A stretch of 64,000 nt of DNA from Astragalus membranaceus (taxonomy: Eukaryota > Streptophyta > Magnoliopsida > Fabales > Fabaceae). Shown piece after piece: positions 40,765-52,255 of this stretch; positions within the stretch are counted from its first letter, which is position 1; every line of letters starts with the position of its first letter. A program made the position numbers and the translations under genes. Below the pieces are notes generated by a model, which did no database searches, was not told the DNA's origin, and was given only the letters and a program-made list of their open reading frames with translations. The stretch covers positions 121,031,989 to 121,095,988 of the forward strand of contig CM076848.1 of assembly GCA_039519185.1 (NCBI GenBank). The letters are read 5' to 3'.

Positions 40765-43455
40765 TGTAACACCCTGATATTTTTATCGAGTAAAAATACC
40801 CAAGTGCACCATCCCTAAAACATCAGAGATATATTTCCTGTTTAAATACTGAACACTGCTCTAAATTTTTCACTGAATACAACAAGACTGTCTTAAACAT
40901 AAGCAAGACCAAAAACCATCAGTGAAATACAGTGTTCAATATCGTACAAGAAAGCGGAAATAAATACATAACGCTAAAGACAAAATGTCTTGATACACAG
41001 ATAACAAGGAAAGATATACACTTAAGCATAAAGCTAAGTGATACACAGATAACAAGAAAAGAAATAAATACTGAACACTACACTTAAGCACTCGTGCCTC
41101 TTGGATCTCCACTTTCCCTGTTTATCTGTAAAACAACAACATATAAAAAATGAGATACAATATCAGTGAGTTCTACCGAGACCCCTACTAACACTCTCGG
41201 TTCAATTATGAAATTTTCTTAAACTTAACACGACACCGACTGCACACACTGCTAATCCCGGTGAACGCGACACGAAACCATTTTACGTACCACCGACTGC
41301 ACGCACTGCTAATCCCGGTGAACGCGACACGAAACCATTTTACGTACCACCGACTGCACGCACTGCTAATCCCGGTGAACGCGACACGAAACCATTTTAC
41401 ATACCACCGACTGCACGCACTGCTAATCCCGGTGAACGCGACACGAAACCATTTTACGTACCACCGACTGCACGCACTGCTAATCCCGGTGAACGCGACA
41501 CGAAACCATTTTACGTACCACCGACTGCACGCACTGCTAATCCCGGTGAACGCGACACGAAACCATTTTACGTACCATCGACTGCACGCACTGCTAATCC
41601 CGGTGAACGCGACACGAAACCATTTTACATACCACCGACTGCACGCACTGCTAATCCCGGTGAACGTAACACAAAACTTTTTAACATAACACCGACTGCA
41701 CGCACTGCTAATCCCGGTGAACCCCATAACCAATAGTGTTTCCTAATGGCACAGAGCCTAGGGTAAAGGATCATGACTTCCTCGCCTAGTATGTTAACCT
41801 CGTGGGTCGTCACCCACACTCGATATAATAAATATATCTACAGACACATGAACATTTAGTTCATTTACATTTGACCGATGACTGAACACAATACCCGCAT
41901 TGGGCCGTTTCCTATAGTCGATATAATATATATATATATATATCGTGAATCGTAGACCGGTTTAGACGAATAAATAATAACCATCACGCGTCAGTTATAC
42001 CATACCACGTAGGACTCATAGTCCGCTTTATTATTAATAAAATATACCCGCACGCGTGTACTATTGTTCGGCTTTTCGAAACAATTTTATAAACCCTTTT
42101 GAAACATACCCAAAATCATGGCATTATAAGCCTAATATCATTATAGAAGGGTTAGGAAAGGATTAGGAGAGGATTGGAATCGATCGGGATCGTTTCGGGC
42201 AAGTTTGGAAAATTTGGACAGAACACAGCGCACGGTTCGTGCTCCCATACGCACGGGTCGTGCGCCCTGTAATGCATTTTTGAAAACAGAAACAGAAAGA
42301 CCCGCATGGTCCGTGCGCCTGAGACGCACGGGTCGTGCGCTTTTGACAGCATTGTATTTTATCCCGTTTTCGCATTTTTTTGTCGTTCCGACCAATTCCG
42401 ATACCTGTTCCAGTCCAGTCCCAACATAAAAACAGTCCAAAACATATACAAACAATAATAATTATCAATCAATCAATCCAAAAACCAATTGGACATAAAA
42501 CGCGATTTTCGTACAAAATACGTTTTCGATAACGAACCAAAACCGAAACACATTTCGCAAATTAAGTTTATTAATTCAAAAGCCTAAACGTGAGTAAAAC
42601 TCACCCTTGAAGCGTGAGCCACGAGCGAGCCGAAATCACCGAGTAAACACACGAACATTCCCCGCTCCGGCGACATCCAATCCGCTTCCAAAGCTTTTCA
42701 CTCGATCACGAAACCTCTTTTTGACCGAAATACCGAATTCCTCGAAATCTTCCACGAACACTATTCATCATCCGTAACCTCCAAAAGCTACTATTCACAA
42801 AAACCCCAATTTGCACCCTAACCTCTTGATTCTTCACAAACCCCAAACCGGACTTCAATATTTGCGCAATCCACCTTGAGCTCGCTCCCAAACACCATCC
42901 AAAGCTTTCTCTTGAGCTACAACCATCAAAACTCCAATTTTTCCTCTCAAATTCGAAAATGGCAAAGTGAGAGAGAGTGAGTTGATGATGAAGATCTTGG
43001 TACCAAATCGAAGAGGAAGTAACGCTGAGCATTTTTCGTGTTGGAAGGAAGTCGTTTTGATGAGCCTAACTTTCCCCTTTTTCCTGTTCTTCTTCCTCAC
43101 CCTTTCTTTCTCTTTTCTTTTCTTTTCTCTCCTTTCCCTCTCTGTTTCTCTTCTCTCGCTGCTTTCTTTCTTTTCTTCCTTTCTTTTAATTAATTCTTTC
43201 CTTTCTCACTCACACACATACACGTATACACATATATATTTATTAATATATAAGTGGTAACGTGGTAAAATTACCATATTGCTCTAAATCTCTTATTTCG
43301 ATTCCAAAACTTCCTTGACCCGTATTATCCGGTTAACGATCCGATGACAACCAATAAATAATTTTAGCACTCAATAATTTTACCAGTCAAGTACTAAAAT
43401 AATTCAATTGGGTTAACATCCAAATAATTCTATTAATTATTTTGCGGATGTTACA
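40765..43455 (-). repeat. Solo LTR S1 (2691 bp), family D chromovirus
   Basis: Edges TGTAACACCCTG and GCGGATGTTACA with perfect GGATG repeats on both sides and no internal region, so this is a solo LTR from LTR-LTR recombination. Orientation (minus) follows the shared landmarks with T3: donor (intron base 42604), acceptor (41126), pyrimidine tract 43075-43200, TATA-like AT block near 43230-43255. It contains a nine-copy 57-bp array and two pairs of GCACG-GGT-CGTGC palindromes (42228-42341). It is nearly identical to S2 over most of its length. Confidence 0.92.
41225..41725 (-). repeat. 57-bp tandem array in S1, 9 copies
   Basis: Units run from one CACCGACTGCA to the next, each with TAATCCCGGTG about 20 bp later; the ends CACCG and CGGTG can pair as a hairpin. 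The period of 57 bp is divisible by 3, so both strands stay open and give spurious repetitive ORFs (41206-41733 minus, 41261-41689 plus). Flanking outer copies are more diverged than the inner ones. The array is not a protein gene and not a CRISPR array. Confidence 0.9.
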
Positions 43456-43460
43456 GGATG
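43456..43460. repeat. Target-site duplication of S1, right copy
   Basis: GGATG, identical to 40760-40764. Confidence 0.9.
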
Positions 43461-44021
43461 CATTTTTGCCGGTACCAATTGACACTGCACATATGACTTT
43501 GTTGACTGTGAATGATGCACTTGGCACCCTTGTGGCATGGCCAGCAAATCTTATCAATGTATGGAGCAATTAATATATTTGTTAATAATTCATTGGCTTA
43601 TTGTCATATATTAATTACTAATTATATTTCTAATATAGGTAAAGAAAGCAACATCTCAGATTTCTGGGCATGTTGGCACACCCCAACCCTCCCCTCTATT
43701 GGCCGCAAGAAGCATGTGTCTAGGCGAGAATCTAGCGGGAATGAGATTCAATCCCAACCCACCCCCCTTCTATTGCTAGCAAGAAATCAGTGTCTCGACA
43801 AGTAGATAAAGGGAAACAGATTCAATCCATCCCCCTTTTAAGGAATTTATCAGTTATCTAAAGATTCATGCCTCAACAATGACGGGTGCAGATTTGATAA
43901 CTGCATCGCTTGATCCAGACATCTTGGGATATATCCACCAAATCTGCCTTTCAAAGGTGGAACTGCAAGAGGTATATGATCACATGTGGGCATCTGGAGC
44001 TTCTCTTACAATATACATCAG

Positions 44022-44088
44022 GTATTACTATTATTATTATTATTATTGTTATTTTTATTATTACTATTATTATTATTTGTTAATTTAT
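44022..44088. repeat. (TTA/ATT)n microsatellite in an intron of the CACTA1 protease gene
   Basis: Interrupted TAT/ATT trinucleotide run directly after the donor GTATTA at 44022. Intronic and probably without function. Confidence 0.85.
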
Positions 44089-45106
44089 TTGTATACATTT
44101 TAACTATAGGTATTTGTACTATGAGATTATGATCCCCATGGAACGAACACAAAGATTTATCTTCTTGTGCCCCGAAAGAACTTTTCTACGCAACGCCCAC
44201 TTTGAAAAAGGCATGTCAAAAGATATTATTAAAGACGTTAAGAAAGCGATTAAAGCAAACAACGAAGCTGTAAAAGCCTATATTGATAGACGCTTGGCTT
44301 TGGCACATGAAAGCAGCTGTGATAGCTTGTTTTTGGCACCTATCAACTTAGGGTAACAAATTTAATCTATATATATAACGTGTTTTTGAAATTAATATCT
44401 GTTATTTATTTGGTTATTCAATATTTTTGTAGGATACATTGGATATTGTTGGTATTTGATCCTAAAAGAAATAAAATTTTCTATTTGGATTCGTGTCATG
44501 GTCATTATAGCAACCACGTCAAAATGAGAGGAATGTTTGAAAGGTGTGTATTTAGATACATCGCATGTTTTATCATTTAAATTATGTATGTATTTCGATT
44601 AATTAATATAGTTATATGTATGATGTTTCAGTTGTTTGATGACTTATTGGGGATCGAATGAGGCCAGGGCTAGAGATAGGCATGTGAAAACAAAATGGGT
44701 AGTTGTTAAGGTAAGTTTATAATCAACATTCTTATCCATGTAAATATTGCTGGCATTTTAATAATTAATTGTTATTTTGATTTCTAGTGTCCGAGACAAC
44801 CAAACAACGATGATTGCGGGTATTACGTTATGAAGTTTATGAAGGACATAATCACTCACAATCAAATGGAAATTCCAGAAAATGTATGTAATTTATATAG
44901 TTTGTTTTTTGACCACTTAATTCTATATCTAGCATTTAACCACTTAATTGTAAGTTTATTTTATTTTATTTTTGCAGTATTTTCCTGAACACGAGGTTGG
45001 AGCTACATTTTCTGGTGACCAACTTGCTGAGGTCAAGGGAGAGTGGTGTCATCATGTTGCCTGTTTGATTAATGAAAATCGAAATTCATGTAATTACTTT
45101 GGTTAG

Positions 45107-45400
45107 TTGGTTTTTGGTTCCTCACATTGTATGTAGATCATGTCATGTTTGTTGTCTATGTTGGCATTTAGGTGCTTGGTTAATGATTTATGTAATTTTT
45201 GTATGTATATTAGATGGGTATATAAGTTTGTTAGTTGGAATTTAATTTGCAATTGGTTAGTTGATTTGAAATTTGGTTGTTGAGTAGATATTGGTTGTTG
45301 TTGTTGGTTTCTGTTTCTGTTTCTGGTTTATGCAGTTGATGATATTGGTTGATGCAAAATATTGGGTATAACAGAAACAAAAAAAAAATTTAAAAAAAAA
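45107..45400. other. CACTA1 sequence between protease gene and subterminal repeats
   Basis: AT-rich, with TTGGTTGTTG-like and TTTCTGTTTCTGTTTCTGG runs (45285-45330) and an A-run at 45379-45400. Presumably 3' UTR and spacer of the protease gene. I see no ORF of note. Confidence 0.5.
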
Positions 45401-45409
45401 CAATGAATC

Positions 45410-45785
45410 AGGGGCGCTTGTAGTTAAAAGCGCCCATGTAGGCCTTAACGCCCTTGACAATCAGGGGCGCTTGCAGTTAGAAGCGCCCCTGTTGGTCAAA
45501 CGCGCTAAGGCCAACAGGGGCGCTTTTTATTGCAAGCGCTCTTGATTGTCAAACGCGCTAAGGCCAACAGGGGCGCTTTTTACTACGAGCGCCCCTGATT
45601 GTCAGAGGCGCTAAGACCAACAGGTGTGCTTTTTATTGCGAGTGCCCCTGTTTCCTAATAATTAGAGGCGCTTGTTAGGCGCTCCTGTAGAAGGTTTGGC
45701 AACAGGAGCGCCAGATTTAGGGGAGCCCGAAAGCGCCCCTAATGGATTAAAAAAAGCGCCCCTGAAGGCTTTTACTGTTGTAGTG
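45410..45785 (+). repeat. Right subterminal repeats and TIR of CACTA1
   Basis: About ten copies of a GGGGCGCTT/AAGCGCCCC motif in both orientations, able to form hairpins, joined by GCTAAGGCCAACAGGGGCGC-like units. The element ends TTTTACTGTTGTAGTG; the complement CACTACAACAG matches the start of CACTA2 at 59830. Subterminal repeats are the usual binding sites of the CACTA transposase complex. Confidence 0.88.
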
Positions 45786-46194
45786 CCCTAAACATCAAAG
45801 AGTTCAACCTCCAAAATGTTGGCTATGGGCATTTCATGTTTACTAGAGATATTCCCTGTCCTTTGACAATTGTCACACCATTTCTTGGAGGAGGAGAACC
45901 CATCTTATTAACCTAGGTTTTGCATCTTTCTTAGTAATGAAGTACTTAATGGTAGAGTGATCAATAAAAACAATTACTTTTGTGCCACTAAGTATGATCT
46001 GAATTTGTAAAATGCAAAAACCACAGCTAATAATTCTTTCTCAGTGGTGGTATGATTCAATTGTGCATTAATAAGTGTTTTGCTAGCATAGTAAATGAAT
46101 GGAAAATTTTATCATACATTTGGCCAAGGACAACTCGAATGGCAAAGTCACTAGCATCACACATTAATTCAAATGGCCAAATGTATGATAACTC
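45786..46194 (-). pseudogene. Athila RNase H and integrase fragments
   Basis: Minus-strand pieces: FELMCDASDFAIRVVLGQMYDK; NHTTTEKELLAVVFAFYKFRSYL; FIDHSTIKYFITKKDAKPRLIRW (RNase H); then CDNCQRTGNIS and NILEVELFDV (integrase) with the zinc-arm and intervening residues deleted. Frameshifts and stops separate the pieces. A short stretch around CAAAGTCACTAGCA occurs twice (46140-46160 and 46200-46215), the mark of the deletion that joined RT to RNase H. CACTA1 inserted at 45785 into the integrase. Confidence 0.8.
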
Positions 46195-47655
46195 CTATGG
46201 CAAAGTCACTAGCACCATACATCTTTGAAATGTGGCTGGTGCATTACATAGCCCAAATGACTTCCTCCTAAAGGAAAAGGTACCATAAGGGCATGTAAAA
46301 GTAGTTTTCTGTTGATCTTCAAGCACAATGGCTATTTGATTGTAACCAGAATAACAATCCAAGAAACAATAAAACTCTTTACCAGCCAATTTGTCCAACA
46401 TTTGGTCAATGAATGGTAAGGGAAAATGAGCATTCATCGTAGCCTTGTTGAGTTTTATGTAATCCATATAGATCCTCCAACCTGTGACAGTTCTTATAGG
46501 AATTAGCTCATTCTTTTCATTAGCTACCACTATTACCCCTCCCTTCTTAGGAACACTTTGCACAGGGCTTACCCATGCACTATCTGAAATAAGGTACACA
46601 ATGCCAGCATCAAGCCACTTAATGATTTCCTTATTGACCGCCTCCTTGATGATGGGATTCAGCCTCCTTTGCCCTTCAATATTGTTCTTTGAATTCTCAT
46701 CCAAAATGATTCTGTGCATGCAAATGGTAGGACTAATCCCGTTTATATCAGACATTTGCCACCCAATAGCTTTCTTATGTCTCTTTAGGGTACTAATGAG
46801 ATCATGCTCTTGACTTTTAGAGAGGTCAGAAGCAATGATCACAGGCAGTGTATCATTTTCCCCTAAGTAGGCATATTTCAAATGCTTGGGCAGCTCTTTA
46901 AGTTCAAGTGAAGGAGGCTTTTCAATTGATGGAATGTTCTTCTTGAGACTTGAATCTTCCATCTCCAAAGACTCATATTTCCTAGCCCAAATTTCCTTGA
47001 CAGAAACTTCATCATTTAACACACCTTCTTCCACAGGCTCTTCTTTTTTAGATTCTGCAAGGGCCTTGACCATATGGTCACTTTGCTTGTGGAAGTGCTT
47101 CTGAACTACAGAATCAAGAGAAACCACATATGAACACTCCTCAGTCCCTTGGCCAGAAAACTTGAGAGCATTCATCACATTGAATTTGATTTCTTGATCA
47201 TTGACCCTCATGGTCAGTTCTCCTTTCTGCACATCAATAAGAGTCTTCCCTCTAGCTAAGAATGGTCTTGCAAGAATGATATGCACCTCCTTATCTGCAT
47301 TAAAATCACGAATAACAAAATCTGCAGGAAAAACAAACTTGTCAACTTTAATAAGCACATCCTCTATTATCCCTTCAGGATAGGCAAGGGACCTATCAGC
47401 TAACTGAAGGGTAACCATGGTGGGCCTAGTAATTCCAATACCAAGCTGTGTGAATATAGATTTGGGCATCAAATTGATGCTTGCACCCAAATCACATAGA
47501 GCACGACAAGTGTAGGATTCCCCGATGGAACAAGGGATAGTGAAACTGCCAGGGTCCTTTAACTTTCTTGGAAGCTTGTTTTGGATGATCATACTGCACT
47601 CTTCTGTCATTGCTACAGTTTCAAACTCCCCCAATCTTCTCCTCTTGGTAAGCAC
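46195..47655 (-). pseudogene. Athila protease and reverse transcriptase (5' part)
   Basis: A 486-codon open stretch. Protease: CDLGASINLMPKSIF, where the catalytic DTG/DSG reads DLG, followed by the conserved LADRSLAYPEG. RT: an Athila-type N-part (SAWVSPVQSVPKKGG, WRIYMDYIKLNKATMNAHFPL, FIDQMLDKLAGKEFYCFLD, TFTCPYGTFSFRRKSFGLCNAPATFQRCM). The frame then ends, before the catalytic YxDD box, which is deleted. It cannot be active. It joins Gag upstream across a TAA at 47659-47661. Confidence 0.88.
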
Positions 47656-48262
47656 ACCTTACATAAATTTTGCATAATTGGGCATTTGTTGAAGTGCTTC
47701 AACCAAAGGGACATTAATGTGAAGTTGTTTTAGCACCTCTAAGAATTTCCCAAATTGCTTGTCTTGCTGAGCCTTCTTTAACGTTTGAGGAAAGGGTTGA
47801 GGTGGCACAGCTTGATCAAGATTAGGTGATGGTACTGGTGCAGCATCAGATGCTGCAACATCAGCTGCGACAACATCTGTTGTATTCTTTTTTTCATTTT
47901 TTTCTTTTTCTGTTCTTTTAGTACCACCACCTGTATCAAGTGATGGCCCTGCCAAATCCTTCCCACTCCTCAACGATAGAGCCTTGCAAGTCTGTTTCCC
48001 CTTGGAAGTTGAAGCTTCAGTAGTGGAATGTAATGATCCACTAGGCCTTTGGGTGAGGGCAGTGGCTATTTGACCAATTTGGTTCTCCAAGTTCTTGATA
48101 GCAGCCCCATGAGTTTGGTACTGAGTCTTGGTTTCATTCATGAAAGCTTTAAGCATTGCTTCGATGGAATTACTAGTTGTTGGTGCTACTTGCTTGGGTT
48201 GAGCAGGGAATCCTAGTGGTGTTGTTGGAGCTACAGCAGGTGCTGCATTGTTGCTCCATTTG

Positions 48263-48267
48263 AAATT
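48263..48267. repeat. Target-site duplication of S2, left copy
   Basis: AAATT before 48268, identical to 51015-51019. Confidence 0.9.
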
Positions 48268-51014
48268 TGTAACACCCCGATATTTTTATCGAGTAAAAAT
48301 ACCCAAGTGCACCATCCCTAAAACATCAGAGATATACTTCCTGTTTAAATACTGAACACCACTATAAATTTTTTCACTGAATAACAACAGGAGAGTCTTA
48401 AACATAAATAAGACCATAAACCAATCAGTGAAACAGTGTTCAATATCGTACAAGAAAGCGGAAAATAAATACATAACTTTTACAACAGATAAAGTCATAA
48501 TGCCGTGATACATAACTAACAAGGGAAAACATAACTTAAGCATAAAAGCTAAGTCTTCAGCAACCATCCGAGTACCACCTACTCGTGCCTCTTGGATCTC
48601 CACTTTCCCTGTTTATCTGTGAAACCACAACATATAAACAATGAGATACAATCTCAGTGGGTCCTACCGAGACCCCTACTAACGCTCTCGGTCCATTTAT
48701 AAATCCTGGTTAATTTAACACGACACCGACTGCACGCACTGCTAATCCCGGTGAACCGTGTGATAGAATTCTGACTTGGTAGGACACCGACTGCACACAC
48801 TGCTAATCCCGGTGAACGCGACACGAAACCATTTTACGTACCACCGACTGCACGCACTGCTAATCCCGGTGAACGCGACACGAAACCATTTTACGTACCA
48901 CCGACTGCACGCCTTGCTAATCCCGGTGAACGCGACACGAAACCATTTTATGTACCACCGACTGCACGCACTGCTAATCCCGGTGAACGCGACACGAAAC
49001 CATGTTACGTACCACCGATTGCACGCACTGCTAATCCCGGTGAACGCGACACGAAACCATTTTACGTACCACCGACTGCACACACTGCTAATCCCGGTGA
49101 ACGTGACACAAAACCTTTTTTACGTACCACCGACTGCACGCACTGCTAATCCCGGTGAACGTGACACAAAACCTTTTTTACGTACCACCGACTGCACGCA
49201 CTGCTAATCCCGGTGAACGTAACACATAACTTTTTAACATAACACCGACTGCACGCACTGCTAATCCCGGTGAACCCCATAACCAATAGTGTTTCCTAAT
49301 GGCACAGAGCCTAGGGTAGGGGATCATGACTGCCCCTCCTAGTATGTCAACATGGGTCGTCACCCAACTCGATATAATAAATATATCTACAGACACATGA
49401 ACATTTAGTTCATTTGCATTTGACCGATAACTGAACACAATACCCGCATTGGGCCGTTTCCTATAGTCGATATAATATATATATATCGTGAATCGTAGAC
49501 CGGTTTAGACGAATAAATAATAATCATCCCGCGTTAGTTATACCATACCACGTAGGACTCATAGTCCGCTTTATTATTAGTAAAATACATCCGCACACGT
49601 GTACTATTGTTCGGCTTTTCGAAACAATTTCAACTTCAAAAGCATTTTATAAAACCCTTTTGAAACATACTCAAAATCATGGCATTATAAGCCTAATGTC
49701 ATTATTGAAGGGTTAGGAAAGGATTAGGAGAGGATTAGAATCGATCGGGATCGTTTCGGGCAAGTTTGGAAAATTTGGACAGAACACCGCACGGTTTGTG
49801 CTCCCATACGCACGGGTCGTGCGCCCTGTAATGCGTTTTTGAAAACAGAAACAGAAAGACCCACACGGTCCGTGCGCCTGAGACGCACGGGTCGTGCGCT
49901 TTTGACAGCATTGTATTTTATCCCGTTTTCGCATTTTTTTGTCGTTCCGACCAATTCCGATACCTGTTCCAGTCCAGTCCCAACATAAAAACAGTCCAAA
50001 ACATATACAAACAATAATAATCATCAATCAATCAATCCAAAAACCAATTGGACATAAAACGCGATTTTCGTACAAAATACGTTTTCGATAACGAACCAAA
50101 ACCGAAACACATTTCGCAAATTAAGTTTGTTAATTCAAGAGCCTAAACGTGAGTAAAACTCACCCTTGAAGCGTGAGCCACGAGCGAGCCGAAATCACCG
50201 AGTAAACACACGAACATTCCCCGCTCCGGCGACATCCAATCCGCTTCCAAAGCTTTTCACTCGATCACGAAACCTCTTTTTGACCGAAATACCGAATTCC
50301 TCGAAATCCTCCATGAACACTTTTCATCATCCCTAACCTCCAAAAGCTACTATTCACAAAAACCCCAATTTGCACCCTAACCTCTTGATTCTTCACAAAC
50401 CCCAAACCGGACTTCAATATTTGCGCAATCCACCTTGAGCTCGCTCCCAAACACCATCCAAAGCTTTCCCTTGAGCTACAACCATCAAAACTCCAATTTT
50501 TCCTCTCAAATTCGAAAATGGCAAAGTGAGAGAGAGTGAGTTGATGATGAAGATCTTGGTACCAAATCGAAGAGGAAGTAACGCTGAGCATTTTTCGTGT
50601 TGGAAGGAAGTCGTTTTGATGAGCCTAACTTTCCCCTTTTTCCTCTTCTTCTTCCTCACCCTTTCTTTCTCTTTTCTTTTCTTTTCTCTCCTTTCCCTCT
50701 CTGTTTCTCTTCTCTCGCTGCTTTCTTTCTTTTCTTCCTTTCTTTTAATTAATTCTTTCCTTTCTCACTCACACACATACACGTATACACATATATATTT
50801 ATTAATATATAAGTGGTAACGTGGTAAAATTACCATATTGCTCTAAATCTCTTATTTCGATTCCAAAACTTCCTTGACCCGTATTATCCGGTTAACGATC
50901 CGATGACAACCAATAAATAATTTTAGCACTCAATAATTTTACCAGTCAAGTACTAAAATAATTCAATTGGGTTAACATCCAAATAATTCTATTAATTATT
51001 TTGCGGATGTTACA
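48268..51014 (-). repeat. Solo LTR S2 (2747 bp), family D chromovirus
   Basis: Edges TGTAACACCCCG and GCGGATGTTACA with AAATT repeats on both sides and no internal region. Same family and orientation as S1. Differences from S1 are mostly in the 57-bp array (10 versus 9 copies) and small indels (for example, a shorter TA run near 49478). Putative donor intron base 50163 and acceptor 48617. Two palindrome pairs lie at about 49785-49902. Confidence 0.92.
48722..49278 (-). repeat. 57-bp tandem array in S2, 10 copies
   Basis: Same unit as in S1 (CACCGACTGCA...TAATCCCGGTG). Copies 7-9 have GTGACACAAAACC in place of GCGACACGAAACC. The open frames on both strands (48742-49083 minus, 48776-49207 plus) are artefacts of a period divisible by 3. 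Confidence 0.88.
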
Positions 51015-51019
51015 AAATT
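51015..51019. repeat. Target-site duplication of S2, right copy
   Basis: AAATT, identical to 48263-48267. Confidence 0.9.
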
Positions 51020-52255
51020 GGGATGGTCCTTCCACCCAGGATTGTAGGTATTTGAATAATGGTTATGGTTTCTGTTGTATCTAACATAATTGACTGAAAT
51101 AGGGTTGACTGGACATTCTTCATATAAGTGACCTCCTCCACAGTAAACACAACTGGTGGAACCTGTTGGGGCTTGCTCAATTGCTGCTGCTTTAGCCTCT
51201 AGTTTAGCTTCTGTTGCTGCAGCAGTAGGTGCTGCAACATTGGGTGTGCTTAAATTTTTGATCATATTGGTAAATGATGCTACTTGAGCAGATAACGCAG
51301 TGACTTCACTCACTTCATGCAACTCAGCCACTTTCTTCTAAGCACTCACCCTGGTTGTAGGCCACTGGTAGCTATTGGTAGCAATAGTTTCAATGAGGTT
51401 ATAAGCATCAGTATAAGAACCATTTAGCAAAACTTCTCCAGATGATACATCAAGCATGAGCCTAGTCTGAGGTTCCAACCCATTGTAAAAGGTTTCCATT
51501 TGAACAACAACAGGAATTCCATTGTGAGGGAATTTCCTAAGCAATTCTTTAAATTTTTCCCTTGCGTCAAACAATGTTTCAAATCTTTCCCATATTCCTT
51601 TAAATCTTTTCATTCTGGCATTTTTGATAGGTGGAAAATATTTAATCATGAAATTTACTGCCATTTCATTCTAATTGGTGATAGAGTTAGGTTCTATGGA
51701 ATTTAACCAGACCTTAGCTCTATCCTTCAAGGAATATGGGAAAAGTTTGAGTTTAAAAGCATCATCAGAAACACTAGGGAGTATGAAATTACTACAAACC
51801 TCTACAAATTGTTTTAAATGCAAGTGTGGATCCTCAGTGGGACCTCCACCAAATTGACCAACTATTTGAAGCATTTGAAACATCATAGGCTTAAATTCAA
51901 AAAGAGTTGTGGCAAGTTCAGGCCTTACTATGCTTGTTTGCATATTTTGAGGGTCAAAAACAGCGTAATCCCTCATAGGTCTTTCTCTGTCATTAGCCAT
52001 GCCTATGACTGTTTGATTTATTATTTCTTGCCTATGAAATGGCTCACCAGGGATACCTTGTTCTGTTCGAATTATGGTTCCATCAGCATGTTGTGAACCA
52101 TGAGGAGATACATGTTGGGAACCATGAGGAGAGGCCATGACAGCAGCTCTGCCCAATTCAATAAGTGCTAAATTACTATTTATCCTTCGCAGCCTTCTGA
52201 ACAGTCTTTTTATCTCTGGATTCAACTGAAATTCTGGTGTAGACTGCCTGCGCAT

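Larger units (their letters stand above)
39070..45106 (+). pseudogene. Second CACTA1 gene: Transposase_24-like N-part and Ulp1/C48 cysteine protease C-part, split by S1
   Basis: Multi-exon gene read from splice signals: 39070-39210, 39290-39455, 39539-39745, 39825-39917, 40002-40127, 40215-40537, 40611-40764 continued at 43461-43558, 43639-44021, 44110-44352, 44433-44543, 44632-44710, 44788-44883, 44978-45106. The N-part (RNRPPPRYDGIIPLEDW; EAKKHEEKESRERLEAM) resembles the plant En/Spm Transposase_24 group. The C-part is a Ulp1-type protease: His in GIHWILLVFDP, Asp in FYLDSCHG, and Gln/Cys in CPRQPNNDDCGYYVMKFM, the C48 catalytic set. Damage: TAG at 39644-39646, a frameshift near 40355, TGA near 40737, stops in the 43639 exon, and the S1 insertion. 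Exon edges are inferred. The protease could act on SUMO-like proteins; its role in CACTA elements is not known to me. Confidence 0.75.
16648..45785 (+). mobile_element. CACTA1: decayed CACTA (En/Spm-type) DNA transposon, left end not visible
   Basis: The host of three younger insertions (T3, T4, S1). It carries a TNP2-type transposase gene and a second gene with Transposase_24-like and Ulp1/C48 protease parts, both on the plus strand. The right end is precise: a subterminal array of GGGGCGC repeats, then TIR sequence whose complement is CACTACAACAG, ending at 45785. The left end is not in the window, because LTR sequence joins at 16647. Both genes carry stops and frameshifts, so the copy is dead. 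The right flank is Athila integrase. With only one end present, the 3-bp target duplication (right copy would be 'ccc') cannot be tested. Confidence 0.85.
47659..52255 (-). pseudogene. Athila Gag, interrupted by solo LTR S2
   Basis: Pieces are 52255-51020 and 48267-47659. They join in frame when S2 and one AAATT repeat are removed (HPNF|KWSNNA). The N-part has FDPQNMQTSIVRPEL and a capsid-like segment (DPHLHLKQFVEVC; FPYSLKDRAKVWLNSI; YTDAYNLIETIATNSYQW). The zinc knuckle CVYCGGGHLYEEC has the short Athila spacing. A Lys/Glu/Ala-rich linker follows. Stops at 51671-51673 and 51338-51340 break the frame, and TAA at 47659-47661 separates it from protease. Confidence 0.85.

Noticed and set aside
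41225..41725. CRISPR-like regular array
   Set aside because: The spacers are as conserved as the repeats, the array lies within an LTR of a plant retrotransposon, and there are no cas genes. It is a tandem satellite-like array.
41206..41733. Long repetitive ORFs on both strands (175 and 142 codons), also at 48742-49207, suggestive of a repeat protein
   Set aside because: They follow directly from a 57-bp tandem unit, a multiple of 3, lying in a non-coding LTR. Neither has a conserved domain, and both strands are open.
45786..45788. 'ccc' as a CACTA1 target duplication
   Set aside because: The left end of CACTA1 is not in the window, so the second copy cannot be compared.
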